Shown: positions 49,007 through 62,946, counted from the stretch's first letter. The stretch: 64,000 bases of DNA from Rhynochetos jubatus (GCA_027574665.1 CM050651.1:5023501-5087500); one strand, 5' to 3'. Notes: generated by a model from the sequence alone, not told the origin. Program-made: numbers and translations.

Positions 49007-52000
49007 AGAGATGTTTCAGGCACAGGAATGACACCTATTTTACTACTTTAGTCTTACCAAAAGGCTGTTGAACACAAAACCACCTTCAGCTAAAAGACAA
49101 TTCTGAAGGGGAAACTAATTCTCAGTAGGTAGCCTTCTTTTCCTCACTGATTATCAACAGCACAGACTGCTCACTAACTGTGCACTGATTCAAAACCTGA
49201 AGTCAGTATGGTATGCGAGAAAAGATGCAAGACAAATAAACCTCCTTAATCAGAGATAGGCGACACTCTCCGCAGAGACATAGGAAACTTAAACATGGGT
49301 AGAAAATATGTGTGTATATTTCCACGTGTAATCTCTTATTGCATTTCTTATAAATAATTATTTTTCTGTTAAAAACATTTATGAAATTATTTCCCAAGCA
49401 ACTGGATTAGAACAGAGAAAAACCAATGCCTCAGAGTAAAACAAAAATTCATAAATAAGGCAAAGGGTGACTCTTATTAAGAAAACGAGCTCATAGATAC
49501 AAAAAATTTCCATGGGGTTTGTTACATAAATGGGGAGCTGCTTACGTGGTTTTTCAAAATATTCTGATGACTTATGCACCATGCGAACCATCTTGTGATG
49601 CTCCTGCTCCCACTGAGCAGTACCTCCCCCCAAACCATTTGATCTTAGTTCATTAAGACGACAAGTGGTGGAAGGTAACTACCCCGCAACAGGAAAGCAT
49701 GGCAATGCACCATGAAATCAGTGAAAGTGCTCACATTATGCAGAAAGCAGAACAAGGTGGAAGTCTGATGCAATAGGTTGCGATGCAACACGAGTAAGAA
49801 TTTGATATTCCTGCCATAAGGGCCATATCCTAAAAAAGCTCCTAAGCGCCAAAACCAGGATGTATAAGAACTTTTGGCACATAAATCCAAAATTCCACTC
49901 TGAAAAAAACCCACTCACCATCTGCATAAATCTAAAGGTAATAAAGCTCACTAGGTGTTCTCATCTAAGTTTTCCACAGACTAAAATCCTTTACATCTAT
50001 CTTTTTAGAAAATGCCTTGACTGACATTTCTCCCTCTGATTTCTCTCACCATAACCACTGAAGTACATGAATGGGTTGTACCTGGTGTACACTACCATCA
50101 GCATGGTAGGATTTTTATTTTTCCCCTAACGTTTTTTAATTGCAGGATATGTCATCGCAGGTGTATTTTAAATACAATTCCACCTGCCAGAACCTCAGTT
50201 AAAAGAAAAAAATACCCCAGCCACAGAAGTCTGCAATCGATTATTTTTGCTGATACGGACTTTCAATTGGATAATTAAGCAGTTAACAAATGAAAGCTTT
50301 CCATCAGAAGATGCCTGAGAACAGGGTTGCAGGTACAGGAAGGTTTGCTTCTCTGCTAGTTCATAGGAGCAGAGCCTCCTACGGGGATTTGGGGGAGGAC
50401 ACTTACATGCAGCAGAGTGTTTGCTCATTTGATATTAGGTACAGAATTCTGTGTGTTGGTTAGCCACATTTTATAATTTCTTCCAACATTTTATTTGGGG
50501 TTCAGATTGGTTTCTAGGTTATATTTATAACTGTGAGGTGAAGGATGAACTTAAGAGACTCAGTTTTCCTTTATATATTTATAGCTCAAATCTGTACATC
50601 CAGAGTCCTTGGAAACCTCCAGTTTCTGGTACTGTTTCCTAGGCATGAGGACAAAACCATCCAATAAAGACAGTAGTGCTCGAATATGGATAGCGTATAA
50701 ATCTGATCTTAAGGGGAAGCTTAAGAAACCTTCCAGGAATAATTTACTCAAATCCTTTAATATTAAATTCACCTCAGCTGATAACACAAGCACCGACACT
50801 GACATCGACTGGAGGAACGTTACCCCAGCTATGCCAAGTTAAATCACAGGGCAAATACTTCCTCGCAGCTAAATCCGAGTTTTAGACGCAGCTCTTCTCC
50901 AGCTTCTCTACGTGCCTGCTTTCTCCCGTGTGCTAATGGAAATAATTATGTTTTGCTATCAGAAAGAGCATTGGGAAGCTTAATTAATATTTGTAAAACA
51001 AGTTGACTTGCTCAAGCACAAGATAGTACCGAAGTGCAAAGTATTATTTCCTAGCAAATAAACATACTTTGACACAGACTGAATCCACATGCAGTCCGTA
51101 ACTTGAAAGCGAGCACTAACAGGAACCATTAGATAATCCTTCTTACACCGAAGGGGGAAAAAAACTTTAAAAATGTCTTGCCAGAAATAACACAGAAAGT
51201 CAAATCCCCTGCTCTGAGGACCGGGTCAGCAGAAATCATGCGGATTCTACTTGCAGCATAACTGTGGGCTGGAGAAGCTGGTGGCTGTTGTTGACACTGA
51301 CAACAGATGAACCAAATCGGCTACCAAAGGTATGTGTCCCCCCCAGACTCCTGTTATTTCCCTTTGCCACAGAAAATGGTGCGTTTGCCTTCACTGAAAA
51401 TCACAAAACATGTTCTTAATGAAACAGAGAGAGAAAAACCGCCGTAATATCAAACAAGTTAGTAATGTTTATACAGAAATTCCAGGTAGCTAGGGAGCAA
51501 AATGAAGAAACAGAATTAATATCAGAATGTGTCAGGCTGGAAGTAACACAGTTACCAGAGACATGTTGGAGGATGCGTACCAATGAACGGAGATATTCAA
51601 CTATGTGCCCTGCACAGAAAAATTAAACAACAAACTGATGGTGCAGAATTTATTGCAGGCTAATACGAAAGGCTGTAAGAGGCGAAGGGGGATAACATGT
51701 ATGAAACTGGACCTTCTGATGACAGCGTCTTGGCAGAGGTTTGCGTACTCTTGAAATTAATGAATATGCTGCCTCGGTTTTCAGTGTGGACAAGCGAGCT
51801 AGGGATGACAGCGCGAGAGACCGTGGGAACAACGTTATGGAACTGGAAATCACCATGAGAAAGGGAATAATAATGGAAGTAGTTGAATGCACTGAGGTAA
51901 AGGAATGGGAAAATCAAGCCAACAAGTGTGAGAGAACTGGTGCACAGGATTGTGCAAGTCTACCAAGTCATTGAAGAATGACAGCAGTACTGCTGAAGTC

Positions 52001-55000
52001 GAGAAAGAGGACTAAAGATCATGGAAATTACAGCCTGTAAATATAGTGTCCAAATAAAAAATCTAAACCATTAGGGTATATTTAGGAGGAATTTATTATT
52101 GGAAAAAAAAAAAAAAAAAGGGGGGGAGGGGAACCCTAAAACCCATGTAAGAACCCAGAAATTCTGCATTAACAGTATGCAGAACCTATCAATAACACCT
52201 ATGTGGGTGTTATTACAGTGGCTGATACAGCAATATGTGGCAAATAATAAGATTTAGCTGAAGATAGCAAGGTGAATGAGCTGCTGTTTGAGTGGGAGCA
52301 TACCAGTATGTATTAACATACACATTAGTATATATTATTAATTTACTATCTATAAACCCAAAGTAAATGTAGTTACTTCTAATCGATGTTCTATCCTATC
52401 TAAGGTAACAAATACAGCTATGAACTGCTTTTGGTCTAGCTGATCTCTACCTGCAATGGTCTTGGTTCATGTCTCCTTTCCTGCATCTGATGTGATTCCG
52501 CTCCCTGTCTCTTTCCGTAGTGTGACTAAAGTTGAATTGAATATGCACTACCTTGTGTTCTTACTAATGTTCTGATATTTTGTTACATATATTCTTACCT
52601 TCCTTCTTAAGGTAATGCTATGATATTTCTTTCATAATTTTATACTGTGCAATACAGTAACATTTCCTAGAAGAGGAAAAATCATAGGTCTATACTATTC
52701 AGCTGAACATGTCAAGTAAAATAATTTTTTGGTGGACTGCACACCGAAGTCATGTGTCCATTGCCAAGATCCAATAGAGCCAGAAACCACCTCTTCACCC
52801 AGTGAGAAAATGTTACTAGTACATTACTTGAACTTGCCGGTTTTCTATGCCTTTTTTTCCCTCCCCCTTTAATTTTGAGTGAAGATGGTCGAGTTTTAGT
52901 GCAGATAGTTCTTTTTTACATTTTAAACAAATACCTTACAACAGTTCTTTATCTTTGCATGTGGTTCACTGAATTCTTTCATCTGTCTGGTGCTCATTTT
53001 TCTGCATATCAGGATCTCAGCCTTTTTTGCTGTCAGTGACATCAAATATCCTATTTCAGCCTCTGTTGTTGCCTTCTAATTTCTTCTCTACTCAGCCAAT
53101 CTACTGTACTCATTTGTGGCTAGTTCAGTTTTGGATTGTTAAACTCTTTGATTTAGCCTTCAGTCCTGCCTTCTTTCCATATTCAATCATCTCCAATATC
53201 TGGACTGAGCTTTTTTCCTTCTTTTTAGCTCTTTTCTTTCTCTCTAATGCATTTGCTGACACCTCAGAGTTTTCTTATTCATCTCACAAGTAGCATTTAG
53301 ATCTCACTTTTCCTTCAGTATCGACAGAATTGAAATCTGTTATTCACATGAAAAATGTATCATTATTTCAGTAGATTTATGTCAGGGTTTTTCTGCAACT
53401 TCATTTTTGAGACTACAAGTCCCAAGCATTTAGTAATCTAAATCAAAGTAGTCCTTGAATAAGTGTCCAGCACATAGTCAAGCTGACTCTTTCCCAAACA
53501 GCCAAGATGCGCATGAGGTCCACTTCCGCTGTCATGGAAGATGGGTAGCACGCTGCCTGCAGCCAATCCAATTCTACCTCCAGCTTACTTCCTTTCTCTC
53601 ACTCGGAAAGGATGTGACATTCTTTAATTTCTTGATTTTATTCATCCCTACTTTCTGGCAAGTCACGACAAATTGCAAGCCTTTTGTGAGAATCGGAGCA
53701 TTTGACTTAGTAATCATTCATAAATATCTCCACTTCCTCCTGTGAAATTAGGATATAAATAACCACATCATTGCGCTTTGCATCACAATTTTAACACGTC
53801 TCACGGACGGTAGCTTATTATATACTCATCTGTAGCAAAGGGCTACTCTAGGAGGTTTCTGATTCTGTCAGTGGATGCTGCTTAGCTGCTCCAGCTAGTC
53901 TTTTATTAATGGCTTTCTCACCTTCTGAAACGTTCACATATCCCAGCTACCCTTTGCAGTGATTAAATCCCCTAGCCATGACAGAGCTTTCAGAATCACT
54001 CCATTGAAGGGTTTTCTGGAATTATATGCTCTCCCCTCTCCAATGATGTACAGATTCTCAACTAATTAATGTCAGAATTATAGTTTCTATTCACTCTGTT
54101 GCTAGTAAAAGGTGTAGCAAACATCCAAGGAAGGTGCTACAGCAATGCCAGCAACCTTAGCATAGCAAAGAAACAAGTTGAGATTGCACATCAATAGCAA
54201 CAAAATAAACCCCTGAAGGTAGATGCGCAGACACAAAGGAGGTACATGCTTGGGGACACTGGATGGATACTTTCCAAGAGTATCCCATGGCCTCTTTTTG
54301 GAGACTTAAAAGTTAGTTCCATCAGGGGAAAGTAGCAATCTGTCTGCAGAATATGGGTCTTCCCTAGAGGAAATCACAAATAAGACATTGCATCCTATTA
54401 AATTTCCGAACTGTTTGAACACTGGAATTCAAAAATGAGTGATGGAAAAGACCTTCTATCCTACGTGTTTTCTCATTGCAGGGTATGTCATCCTGCGATG
54501 GACGACATAAGGATATGGCATGTTTTCTCTGCCAGAAACAAATTTACATTGATATTTTCTTTTGGTTTTAGAAAACTCACTCTGATCATATTTCTTGGGT
54601 CCTTTGTTGCTAATGGAGTACACAGCAACGAATTTGAGGCCTTTTCTTTCCTCTTACCTTGCCCTCAGGTATTTAAAACCTTTTTGTCTTCATTTCCTTT
54701 CCCCCTCTTTCATCCTTACTTCACTTTTTTATAACTTTCCTTCAAACCTCCCCAGTGTCTCCATCTCACCTCAGGTGTGTATCTTGCCAGTTCCATCACA
54801 TAAATTACTTCCAAATTCCATACCCAAAGCTGCCCACTTAGTAACAAGAGATTCATTGTTTTATTTTTATGGCTCTTTCTAACTTTGGTGAAAGTAAATG
54901 GAAATACATATTTAAAAGTATTCATGAGAGGCAGACAATCAGTCTCTACATGCATTTGTTGCAATTCATTTTATGTTTCCATTGAGTGCTTCCAACATAG

Positions 55001-57176
55001 AATTTAGCTTTGACAAATGCAACTTCAACAGCTTACTTCTAAAAAAAAAGATGATAGGAAAAAGTAGGATTTTTTTTAACAGCAGAGAAGCTATATACTG
55101 AAACCATATGCGGTGCTTTTACTTGGGAGTATGTACAGATTCCTTGGCTTTAACTGACATCAATTCCCATACACCATACAACAGGATTTTTCCCCTGTGA
55201 ATATTGATTTGAACTAGTTGCTTATACAGACTCACTTGTATTTGTCGTGTTTTATTTGTTTTGTAGGGAAGTCATGGGAAAGCAACTATTTCTCTGTTGT
55301 GCAAATAACTGAGTTGTTTAGTTTGGTCCAAACCGAAAAGATAATCTGAATGAATCCGGAGTTTGCTCACTTTTAATATTTTCTCTCATGTATGTAAAAT
55401 TTTAAAACGTTCCTCACTTGGATCATCATTGCGGTTAGGGAAAAAATGAGATTTAATGATTAATCTGAAAACTGTAAACCTCAGGTGAATGAACAAGGGG
55501 GTGGATGGCGGATGAGGCTTCTATACCCTCCAGCAGCAAATGGCAAAGGATGCACTGCAGTCATGCAGGATTATCAACGGGATACGGAGACAACAGTTGT
55601 GAACTGCTACATCTTGTGGGACTGAGCTGCTTTTTCACGACGCAAAGACTTATTCGGCCACCAAACCTGTGTTTTTCACATTACAGATACACTCCCCAAG
55701 CTCCAAAAACCCTGTGGTTTGAGGCACAGGGAGGGCAGGAGCGGAGAAATCAGAGGACAGTACTAGCATTCCTTTGCTTTTCAGGAAGTTTTGCAAATAC
55801 AGATCTGAACAGTTATGCTCAGCAACAACTTTTACAGATTACATCACTTCCCCTGGATTCAGTGTTTTCTTTCCATGTCTCATATTTTGGAGATTAACTC
55901 ATAGAGCCAAAGGTAGATCAAGGCTACCTGAAAGTATGTGAACAGTGTACAAGTCCTTGAATATGGACATCTGTGAATTTTCACTTTACTCTAAATCTTC
56001 TGGACCATGAAATCCTCCTTGTTCGGGTAACACGAGAAAAGACCTCCACTGGTTCTCCACTCTTCCACACTGGAAAAGTGAATCAGGTGACCAACTGGAA
56101 CCTATAGAAAGCACTGGGAAACTGGACAACTATTCAAAACATGAATGATGACGGCTCCAGTTTGAAGGCACCGAAAAAATAAACATTAAGTAAGGAAAGT
56201 TAATCTTTATTCACAGCATTCTCACAAATTAAAGGTTAAAAACAGGCAGTGCAAGCTCACTAGCAGTTGCCAGCTCATATTTAAAACACTGTCACATCAA
56301 CTTATTCTATTGAGATAATGTCACTACACTCACCCCATACACAAATGCTGCTTATTTCCCTTTGCCATTTATTCAGCTTCGTGGCAGTAATTAGCAACGG
56401 ACCGTGATTGACTCAAACTGAAGACATAAAACAGGAGCATGATGCGAAATGAAATTTCCATTACTGTTTTTACACCTTCTTCTTACATTTCACTATACAA
56501 ATCAGAACTAGGAAGAAAAATAGCGGAGTTTTTTTAGATTCTTAATATTCTTTTCCACTCTGTTTTAATTTTGCATTTCACATTCGATGCTTTTTCTGCC
56601 CTCTGTCCTTTTTCCACTCAGTTGCCTCTGTTTACAGCAATTTTGTTCTATCCAAATATTAGACTCTGAGTTCCCCAAGCTAGCTAAAAAGCTCTTAAAC
56701 GTCCCTTGAAGCTAATTCTGCTGCACATTTTTGCATCCATTAGTTATCCCGATACAACTATTCACAGAGCGTTAGTGAAACAATCAAGTTCAGAAAATAA
56801 TTTCAAGAAAGGTTATCGTTATTTCTTTTCGCTTTGTTTTAGCCACATAATCACAGCGTGTTTGACCCAGTGTGTTTCAGAAAGGAGCTCAGGAGGTCAT
56901 ACGAGAAGGACCACAACACCCGAGGTGGGGTATGGCAGTAACGTCCAAAACCAGCGTCATTCTCGGACATTTTAACAGGGAAGCTCGCTTTGCAACTTAA
57001 GTTCAAACTGCTTCGAGTATGCACCTCCCTCCCTCTTTTGCTGCTTTTCCTGCCATCCCTGGGGCTTCCATCAAATGAAGCATTAAAAAAAACCTCAACG
57101 AACTATGCAATTTACGGGAAACAAATGACTTGTGATTCATCGCCTGATACCCTGCTTCATACTTAATTGATTCCAG
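49007..57176. other. Unique DNA, no confident gene
   Basis: About 8.2 kb. A 130-codon plus-strand ORF at 55505-55897 (starts MADEASIPSSSKWQ) has no recognisable domain and lies in the chance range. A plus-strand splice-bounded segment at 54482-54668 was considered and rejected. No repeat family is recognised apart from an A/G tract at 52103. Confidence 0.5.
52103..52131. repeat. A17-G7-A-G4 homopurine tract
   Basis: 17 A switch directly to 7 G, then A and GGGG: a 29-base all-purine run on the plus strand. Confidence 0.95.
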
Positions 57177-57350
57177 TTAGGCGTAGCAGGACAGTAGTAT
57201 TCTGCATTTTATGGCCTAACAGAAATGTCAGCCATCTGTTTGCACCTGCTGAAGCTGCTACGGATAAGTATTACAAATCCTGTGAGCGTATGGGCCTGGA
57301 TTTCCATACCAAGAAAGTGGGTTTTGTTGAGTGTCAACATGAAGGCATTG
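57177..57350 (+). CDS. Candidate internal exon (class 1-1), unknown gene
   Basis: The plus-strand acceptor TTAATTGATTCCAG (AG at 57175-57176) precedes 174 bp: two bases completing a codon, 57 codons, one base left. The donor GGCATTG|GTAAGTGATG (GT at 57351-57352) has a consensus GTAAGT. The other two frames are closed at once after the acceptor. The peptide contains HLFAPAEAATDKYYKSCERM and ends VGFVECQHEGI; its composition looks like a folded protein with three cysteines. The 1-1 phase means it could be skipped or duplicated without a frameshift. No family is recognised and no partner exon is identified. Confidence 0.28.
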
Positions 57351-60000
57351 GTAAGTGATGCTAGAGACATGTGTGAGAGGGAATGCTCCCTCCAACACGA
57401 ACATTTTCATCTACACCTAACCTTCAGAAGGACTGAACAGACATTTAGCTCTAGCAATTGTGCCATGAAGTTATGGTGAATGAACTAAAGTGTAGAGTCT
57501 GTATTACTTGGGACAGATGGGAAATTAGCATGTCATAAAATTCATAAAAAAGTGGTTGATGATGCTGTCTGTCTCAAGAAAATAATTACATAATGATTAC
57601 CTCCTTTGAGAATACCAGCAGACTAGGTTAGAGAACTGTCAGTTCTCCGATTTATCTAAGAGCGATTTTGAGATGCTTGATATCCCTCAGGTAAGACATT
57701 TGGTGTTGTTAACGTGTTCCTTTAACTTACAGTTTTAACCCTCAGCTTTAACCTTTTAGATGCGTTGTGTAACTGAGCACCAGTGAAATCCAAGTTAGGA
57801 ATCTTGTTTCAAATATTTGCTCTAATTTAGAAACATTATTTTCTTCCAATAGTCACTTAAGATAGTTAAAAACATGTACAAAAATATCTTTTTCTTAATA
57901 GACCACATTGTTTCCATGTAAACCTAAAAAGGTTGCGGGCTTCCAGCAAATTCATGAAGACCTTTGCCGTTCTTTTCAGCAAGTCAGATACTGAGCACTA
58001 AAAATAAATGGTTAGAATACAACCAGTCCTGTGTTTTCTGGGCTAAATGAAAAGCAAACCCCAAGCAGTTAGGTACAACATTTACTCCTGAGTACACAAC
58101 ATTTAGACCACTAAAGCCAACTTGGAAAGCTGTAGTATTCTTAATTCGTTTTAAAAAACATATTCAGAATGAACATTTAAACATAAAAATAACTCTTTTT
58201 GGAAACTATGTACCACAACATTTTGTTTTGCTTTCTGTTCCAGTATTTGTCTTAAACTGTTGGAGGAAATCCTAAAACAAGGGACATGTCGCTTGGTCTG
58301 ACTCCGTATCTGTGGAGAAGACACCAGCATAAGGGCCCAAATGAGCTCACTCATCCTCTGGGAGACCAGGATCTTGGCACACTCCTGCAGGATAGTTTAG
58401 ACCCAACCATTTTATTGAAATGGACTAATTCCAAAAAGCCATTCTTTTCCACCTGCCCACTTTTCACAGATGAGCTTTGAAGCTAAAGAGATGAAAGGCC
58501 ATAATTTACTTCAATGCATATTTTGTCAGGTTGGTTCAAATCAATCTCATCTGCAATTTAAACTAAAAAACTAACTTTGCAATGAAATAAATGATCGATG
58601 TTTATGGAGCTCTACCTAGGTCTGCTGTCTACCAGCTGCGGGAAACTATCCAGTAGATGAGGGATAGTATAAGTAGCTGAACTGAGACATAGTAAATGCA
58701 TCAGGATTTTCCTCTAGAACCTGCAAGTCGCTTGTGCTTGTGCTAATGTTCTGATATTAAACTGCAGTACAATAATCATGTCATGTGCTCTGGAATTATA
58801 AATACAGAAAAGAATATCTGAAAGCCTCAGGTTTAAGGACAGTGGTGCAAGTGAGGATTTTCATTAATATATTATGAACTGTTAGCAATGAAAAAAAAAA
58901 ATTAATTTAACTTTTCTATTTCTTTCTCCCAGAACCCTTCTTCTGTTCTAGGGTACCAAAGAGGATCATTATACCTTTCAACTTATTCATAAAGCTAAAT
59001 AACGTAACACAGAGAAGACAATACATTCGACACCTCCTTTGTGCAAGAAATTCAATGTTAAAAGCCGCAATGAATTAAGTAATTTGCTTGAGAGTGATAG
59101 ACCACAAGATACTGAGGGGGTCCAATTACAGAGAAATTTTACAGCAAAATAAACCTGGAGAAAAAAGATAAGGTTAATAATAGAAAAATCTATTTATTTG
59201 CATTCTTTACGACTTCTGTTTTTATTTGGGGAATGTGAAATTTCCTCTACAAACATTCTCCTTTGGAAGGAGGGAGCTCCCTTGCCAGTTCTCAGAAAAG
59301 CCCCTGCAGTGGGCTCCAGTCAAGCTTGCAGTGGGCTGTCCTTGAATGGGAACCACGAGGGCGGTAACAAGTATCTACCTGCTTTTCGCCTGCCTAGAAC
59401 TGTGCACCATTTTAAGGCAATAGAATCAATTATGAGATGTGTTCCAATAGCGAATAGTCATCAGAAAATCGGGGAGATGGAAAGCTGGCTGTCTCAGGTC
59501 AGCTAGCATGGCTGGGAATTAAAGAGGGAAAGGAGTTACAGTATGCAAGAAGGCAACAAAGTGTTTTGATCAGGTAAGCGTTCCCTCCCAGAACAGAGCG
59601 TGGGGAGTCACACGCCCTCTTCCTTCTCTGCTCCCTTTACACTCAGATCTGGAATGCTGCCAGAGCCCTGCTGTGTGCTGGAAGGTGGGAGAATCGTGTT
59701 TTGCTGGGTAGGACCCAAGTGTCCTCTGTGCTCCCCTAACAGGACAAAATAGCAAGGGTGAGCTTTGGCAAAGTACAGGTCTACCTCCAGGGGATAAGAG
59801 CAGAAGCCCAAAGAAGAGCAGGAGGGCTGCTCAGAGTCTCGGAAGGAAACCAGTGGTTTTGGGGTACCGGGAGAAGCGTATTACGGTGGTTTCCACCACA
59901 TGCTGTTCAGTGTGCTCAGCTTACAACAGGCATGCTCGTGTTGTGCCACCTATACACTTTGGAGAAGCCACATGCTGAGAATGCCCATTCTCAGTGCATA
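57351..60000. other. Unique DNA, no confident gene
   Basis: About 2.6 kb. ORFs are at most 102 codons except the one running into the minisatellite. No repeats I can name. Confidence 0.5.
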
Positions 60001-60245
60001 TCACAGCCTCTCAGGCACTGGCCCTCGGCAGAGGGTCACAGCCTCTCAGGCACTGGCCCTCGGCAGAGGGTCACAGCCTCTCAGGCACTGGCCTTCGGCA
60101 GAGGGTCACAGCCTCTCAGGCACTGGCCCTCGGCAGAGGGTCACAGCCTCTCAGGCACTGGCCCTCGGCAGAGGGTCACAGCCTCTCAGGCACTGGCCCT
60201 CGGCAGAGGGTCACAGCCTCTCAGGCACTGGCCCTCGGCAGAGGG
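60001..60245 (+). repeat. Minisatellite, seven copies of a 35-bp unit
   Basis: The unit starts TCACAGCCTCTCAGG and ends CGGCAGAGGG. Copies begin at 60001, 60036, 60071, 60106, 60141, 60176 and 60211. All are identical except one C-to-T change in copy 3 (60094). The unit has no stop in any plus-strand frame, and 35 is not a multiple of 3, so each frame reads all three phases in turn with a 35-residue period. This explains three overlapping long plus-strand ORFs, including one of 244 codons (59758-60492). None of these is called as a gene: there is no recognisable flanking coding sequence. The near-identity points to recent expansion or ongoing homogenisation. Confidence 0.97.
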
Positions 60246-62698
60246 TATGCGGATACTTGGTAAGATGAGCAGGGTTGATTCACACTTTTCTGTTTCAGGA
60301 TGCGTTCATCTGGGAAGCAGGGGAGATTCTCAGCTGAGACCCTCTCAACAGAAAGAACGGTTTTCTGAAAACCCTCTTCTCTTTAAGCTCGCTGAAGTCC
60401 TCAGATTCTCCAGTACCTCTAATTGCCCTATCTACTCAGGACACAGACCTTTTCCCCAGGCATGCAAGAGTGACCAACAGTACTACCGCTGACTGAGTGG
60501 TCATCACCACTCTGGAGCCGAGAGTTAGAAACCACAAAACGCTGCTGTCAAAAGGGAAAGTCAGAGTTGTCTTATCAGCACCAGTGCAGTCACATTAAGT
60601 CAGAAAGGTAAGCCAAAACGCAGATTTGGGCACTGCAGTGCACGAAGCCCCAGACAGATGACTATTTTATGGAAGAAAACGCTTTCTGAGTGGGAGTAGT
60701 GGCTCTTAAGATATTTAAACTACTCCTGCTCATTCCAAAAGGAACATGTGACTGTTCCCTCAGTTGCCTTGAAATCTGGTGGGTACCATAAGAATGAAGG
60801 GCCAGATTAATGATCCAAATATGCTGTCACTTAAACGAAGGACTCTCACACTACAGTCACCTTAGACACACGGGTGCATAAACACACACACATCAAAGCT
60901 TTCCTACAGATTGACAGATTCTGTCAACTTTGCATATACAGATGACATTCAATCCATTATTCCAACCAGTTCCCAAAGGTCTCAGTCATTCAAGATTTAT
61001 ATCTCAGCCTGTTGATAGAATCCACTTTATTTCTGGCAAAGAAATACTGAACAAGGAAATTGGAGTTAAGCAGTTCACATAAATATGAACCTGACTCTTT
61101 GGAGAAAAGATTTTGTGCCATATTTGCATTTAGCTGACAAAGTTCAAGGAAAGCTATTTCTATACCCATTTACTGGTACAATCTATGTAACGGTATGCTG
61201 AAATAAGGAATACAGGATGTCTGAAGGATGTATGTACCTCTTTCCATCACATCTATGCAATGATTACTCAAAGACCATCCTCACCTCTTACCACGGGTTT
61301 TCAATAGTTAGTGTTTTCAAGGAAAACAATTCACTATTCAGGCTACTCAGATGCGAGATACAAGTGGATACAATTTTCTTGACGAAAAATTGACAGCTCC
61401 AAAGAATGAAACAGAAGATTTTCAGGACCCTTGGCTTTTAGAAGCTCAAATATTGTTGGCTTCATTTATATTTTGGAAGGGCATGAGAGAACTAAGCCTG
61501 ACTTAATTATAGGTTATTGATGTACTTGTTACTGAAAAACAAAAGAAGACCCCAAGGTTTTTTTTTTCAAATTCATGGCCTGGCTGTATTTTATAATGAA
61601 ATATTTTTTTGTCTCTTTAGAGAGGCTTTAAAAGCAAGACTGAAGTTTCTATGATTTCTTTTTTATAAAGCCTTTTTTTTTTCTTCCATGCGAATGATAA
61701 CCTGAGCCTTTTTGTTTCCTGACAAGACTGTGCAGAGAGGTCATTTTTTTCTGTGGTAAACACAGAGATGCATCACCTGGCATGGCATTGCTAGATGACC
61801 CCTCATCACATCCAGATGCCAGCAAGCTGTTCCGCTACCAGCCTCTCTCCGAACGTAACCCATAGCAGCGGTGATGAACATCACGAGGACTACACAACTT
61901 ATCAAACTGGGTATCAGCAAGTCACAGAATCACTGATCTTTCATTTAAGGGAACAAATATCAGAATTTTTATAGTGACTTTGATTCTCATTAACAGTTAG
62001 GCTATTTCCCATTGCTCTAGAGATATGAGGGAGGGTGTCTAAATAAAGTTTAGTACTCTGAAGGGCCCAACAGTAAGGTCATTCAGTAGCTGCAATATAT
62101 ACATTTAATGAATTCTGGTTTGCATATTCCTTCCGTGTGTAACCCTTCTAAAGGGCATTTTTTCTTCCGTAGCATTATTTCCCAGAACAGGCTGTTTAAG
62201 AATGACAGAACCACCAATACCCAAAGCAAATATATACAATATATGCGTGCCACTACATTTAAGCATTTGTTGTGGATTTAAAACAAAGAGGCAGTTTACT
62301 AACCAGATCAGTAGAAAAGCCATTTCTGTAATCGAGTTGGCACCAGTTCACAGAAAATATAATTTGAAAAGGTTCACATTCAAATGAATCTTGCTTTTTC
62401 ATGCTCAAATGTCATTCCAAACTCCTAGGATGAGGTATTAACCCTTTTTCTTACACTCCTATTTGAAGAAATTTGGCACTGAACTTGAATAACCTTGACT
62501 GCACTTACCAAAATATAAAAAGACAACCCTTCCTCCGTGTATTGCAATCACTTAGAGTTCCAACAAACACCAACCACAAATAGGTAGATAAACCCAGATA
62601 AACCGAGGAACTCGGCTAGCCCAGGGGAAAGTGAGGGTAAGGGAAGTGCACAGGGAAGTCACACAATAATCCACTGCTTCCTAGTCAGACAGATCATT
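60246..62698. other. Unique DNA, no gene seen
   Basis: About 2.5 kb of AT-rich sequence with T-rich runs near 61559-61568 and 61673-61681. ORFs are at most 72 codons apart from the tail of the minisatellite ORF. Confidence 0.55.
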
Positions 62699-62826
62699 GG
62701 AAAACATGCAAACATGTGTAGGCATATATAATGTTTGCACATGAGTATGTGCTACATACACGCAGACATATAGGCACACACACACGTGCATACATATATA
62801 TACAAGCTCACACGCATTTGTGCCTA
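62699..62826. repeat. CA/TA-rich purine-pyrimidine alternating tract
   Basis: Irregular ACAT, ATGT, CACACA and ATATAT blocks over about 130 bp, including CACACACACACGTGCATAC and ATATATATA. A degenerate compound microsatellite. Confidence 0.8.
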
Positions 62827-62946
62827 TGTGTCTCTACACACAACCTGATCTGCCTGGAATCCTGTCTTTCTGTAAAAACCACAGAAAGAAACGGAAATTA
62901 GCTTCTAGTAAAAATGGCTATACAGCATGTTCAGCTGGGCAGGAAA

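Noticed and set aside
54482-54668. Plus-strand segment after TTTTCTCATTGCAG, donor CCTCAG|GTATTT
   Set aside because: Good acceptor but weak donor. The peptide is rich in F and L from T-rich DNA, and no partner exon was found.
55505-55897. 130-codon plus-strand ORF starting MADEASIPSSSKW
   Set aside because: No recognisable family, no upstream promoter features, length within the chance range.
59758-60492. 244-codon plus-strand ORF, the longest in the window
   Set aside because: Its length comes from the stop-free 35-bp minisatellite, which also opens the two other plus frames. Flanking codons show no recognisable domain.
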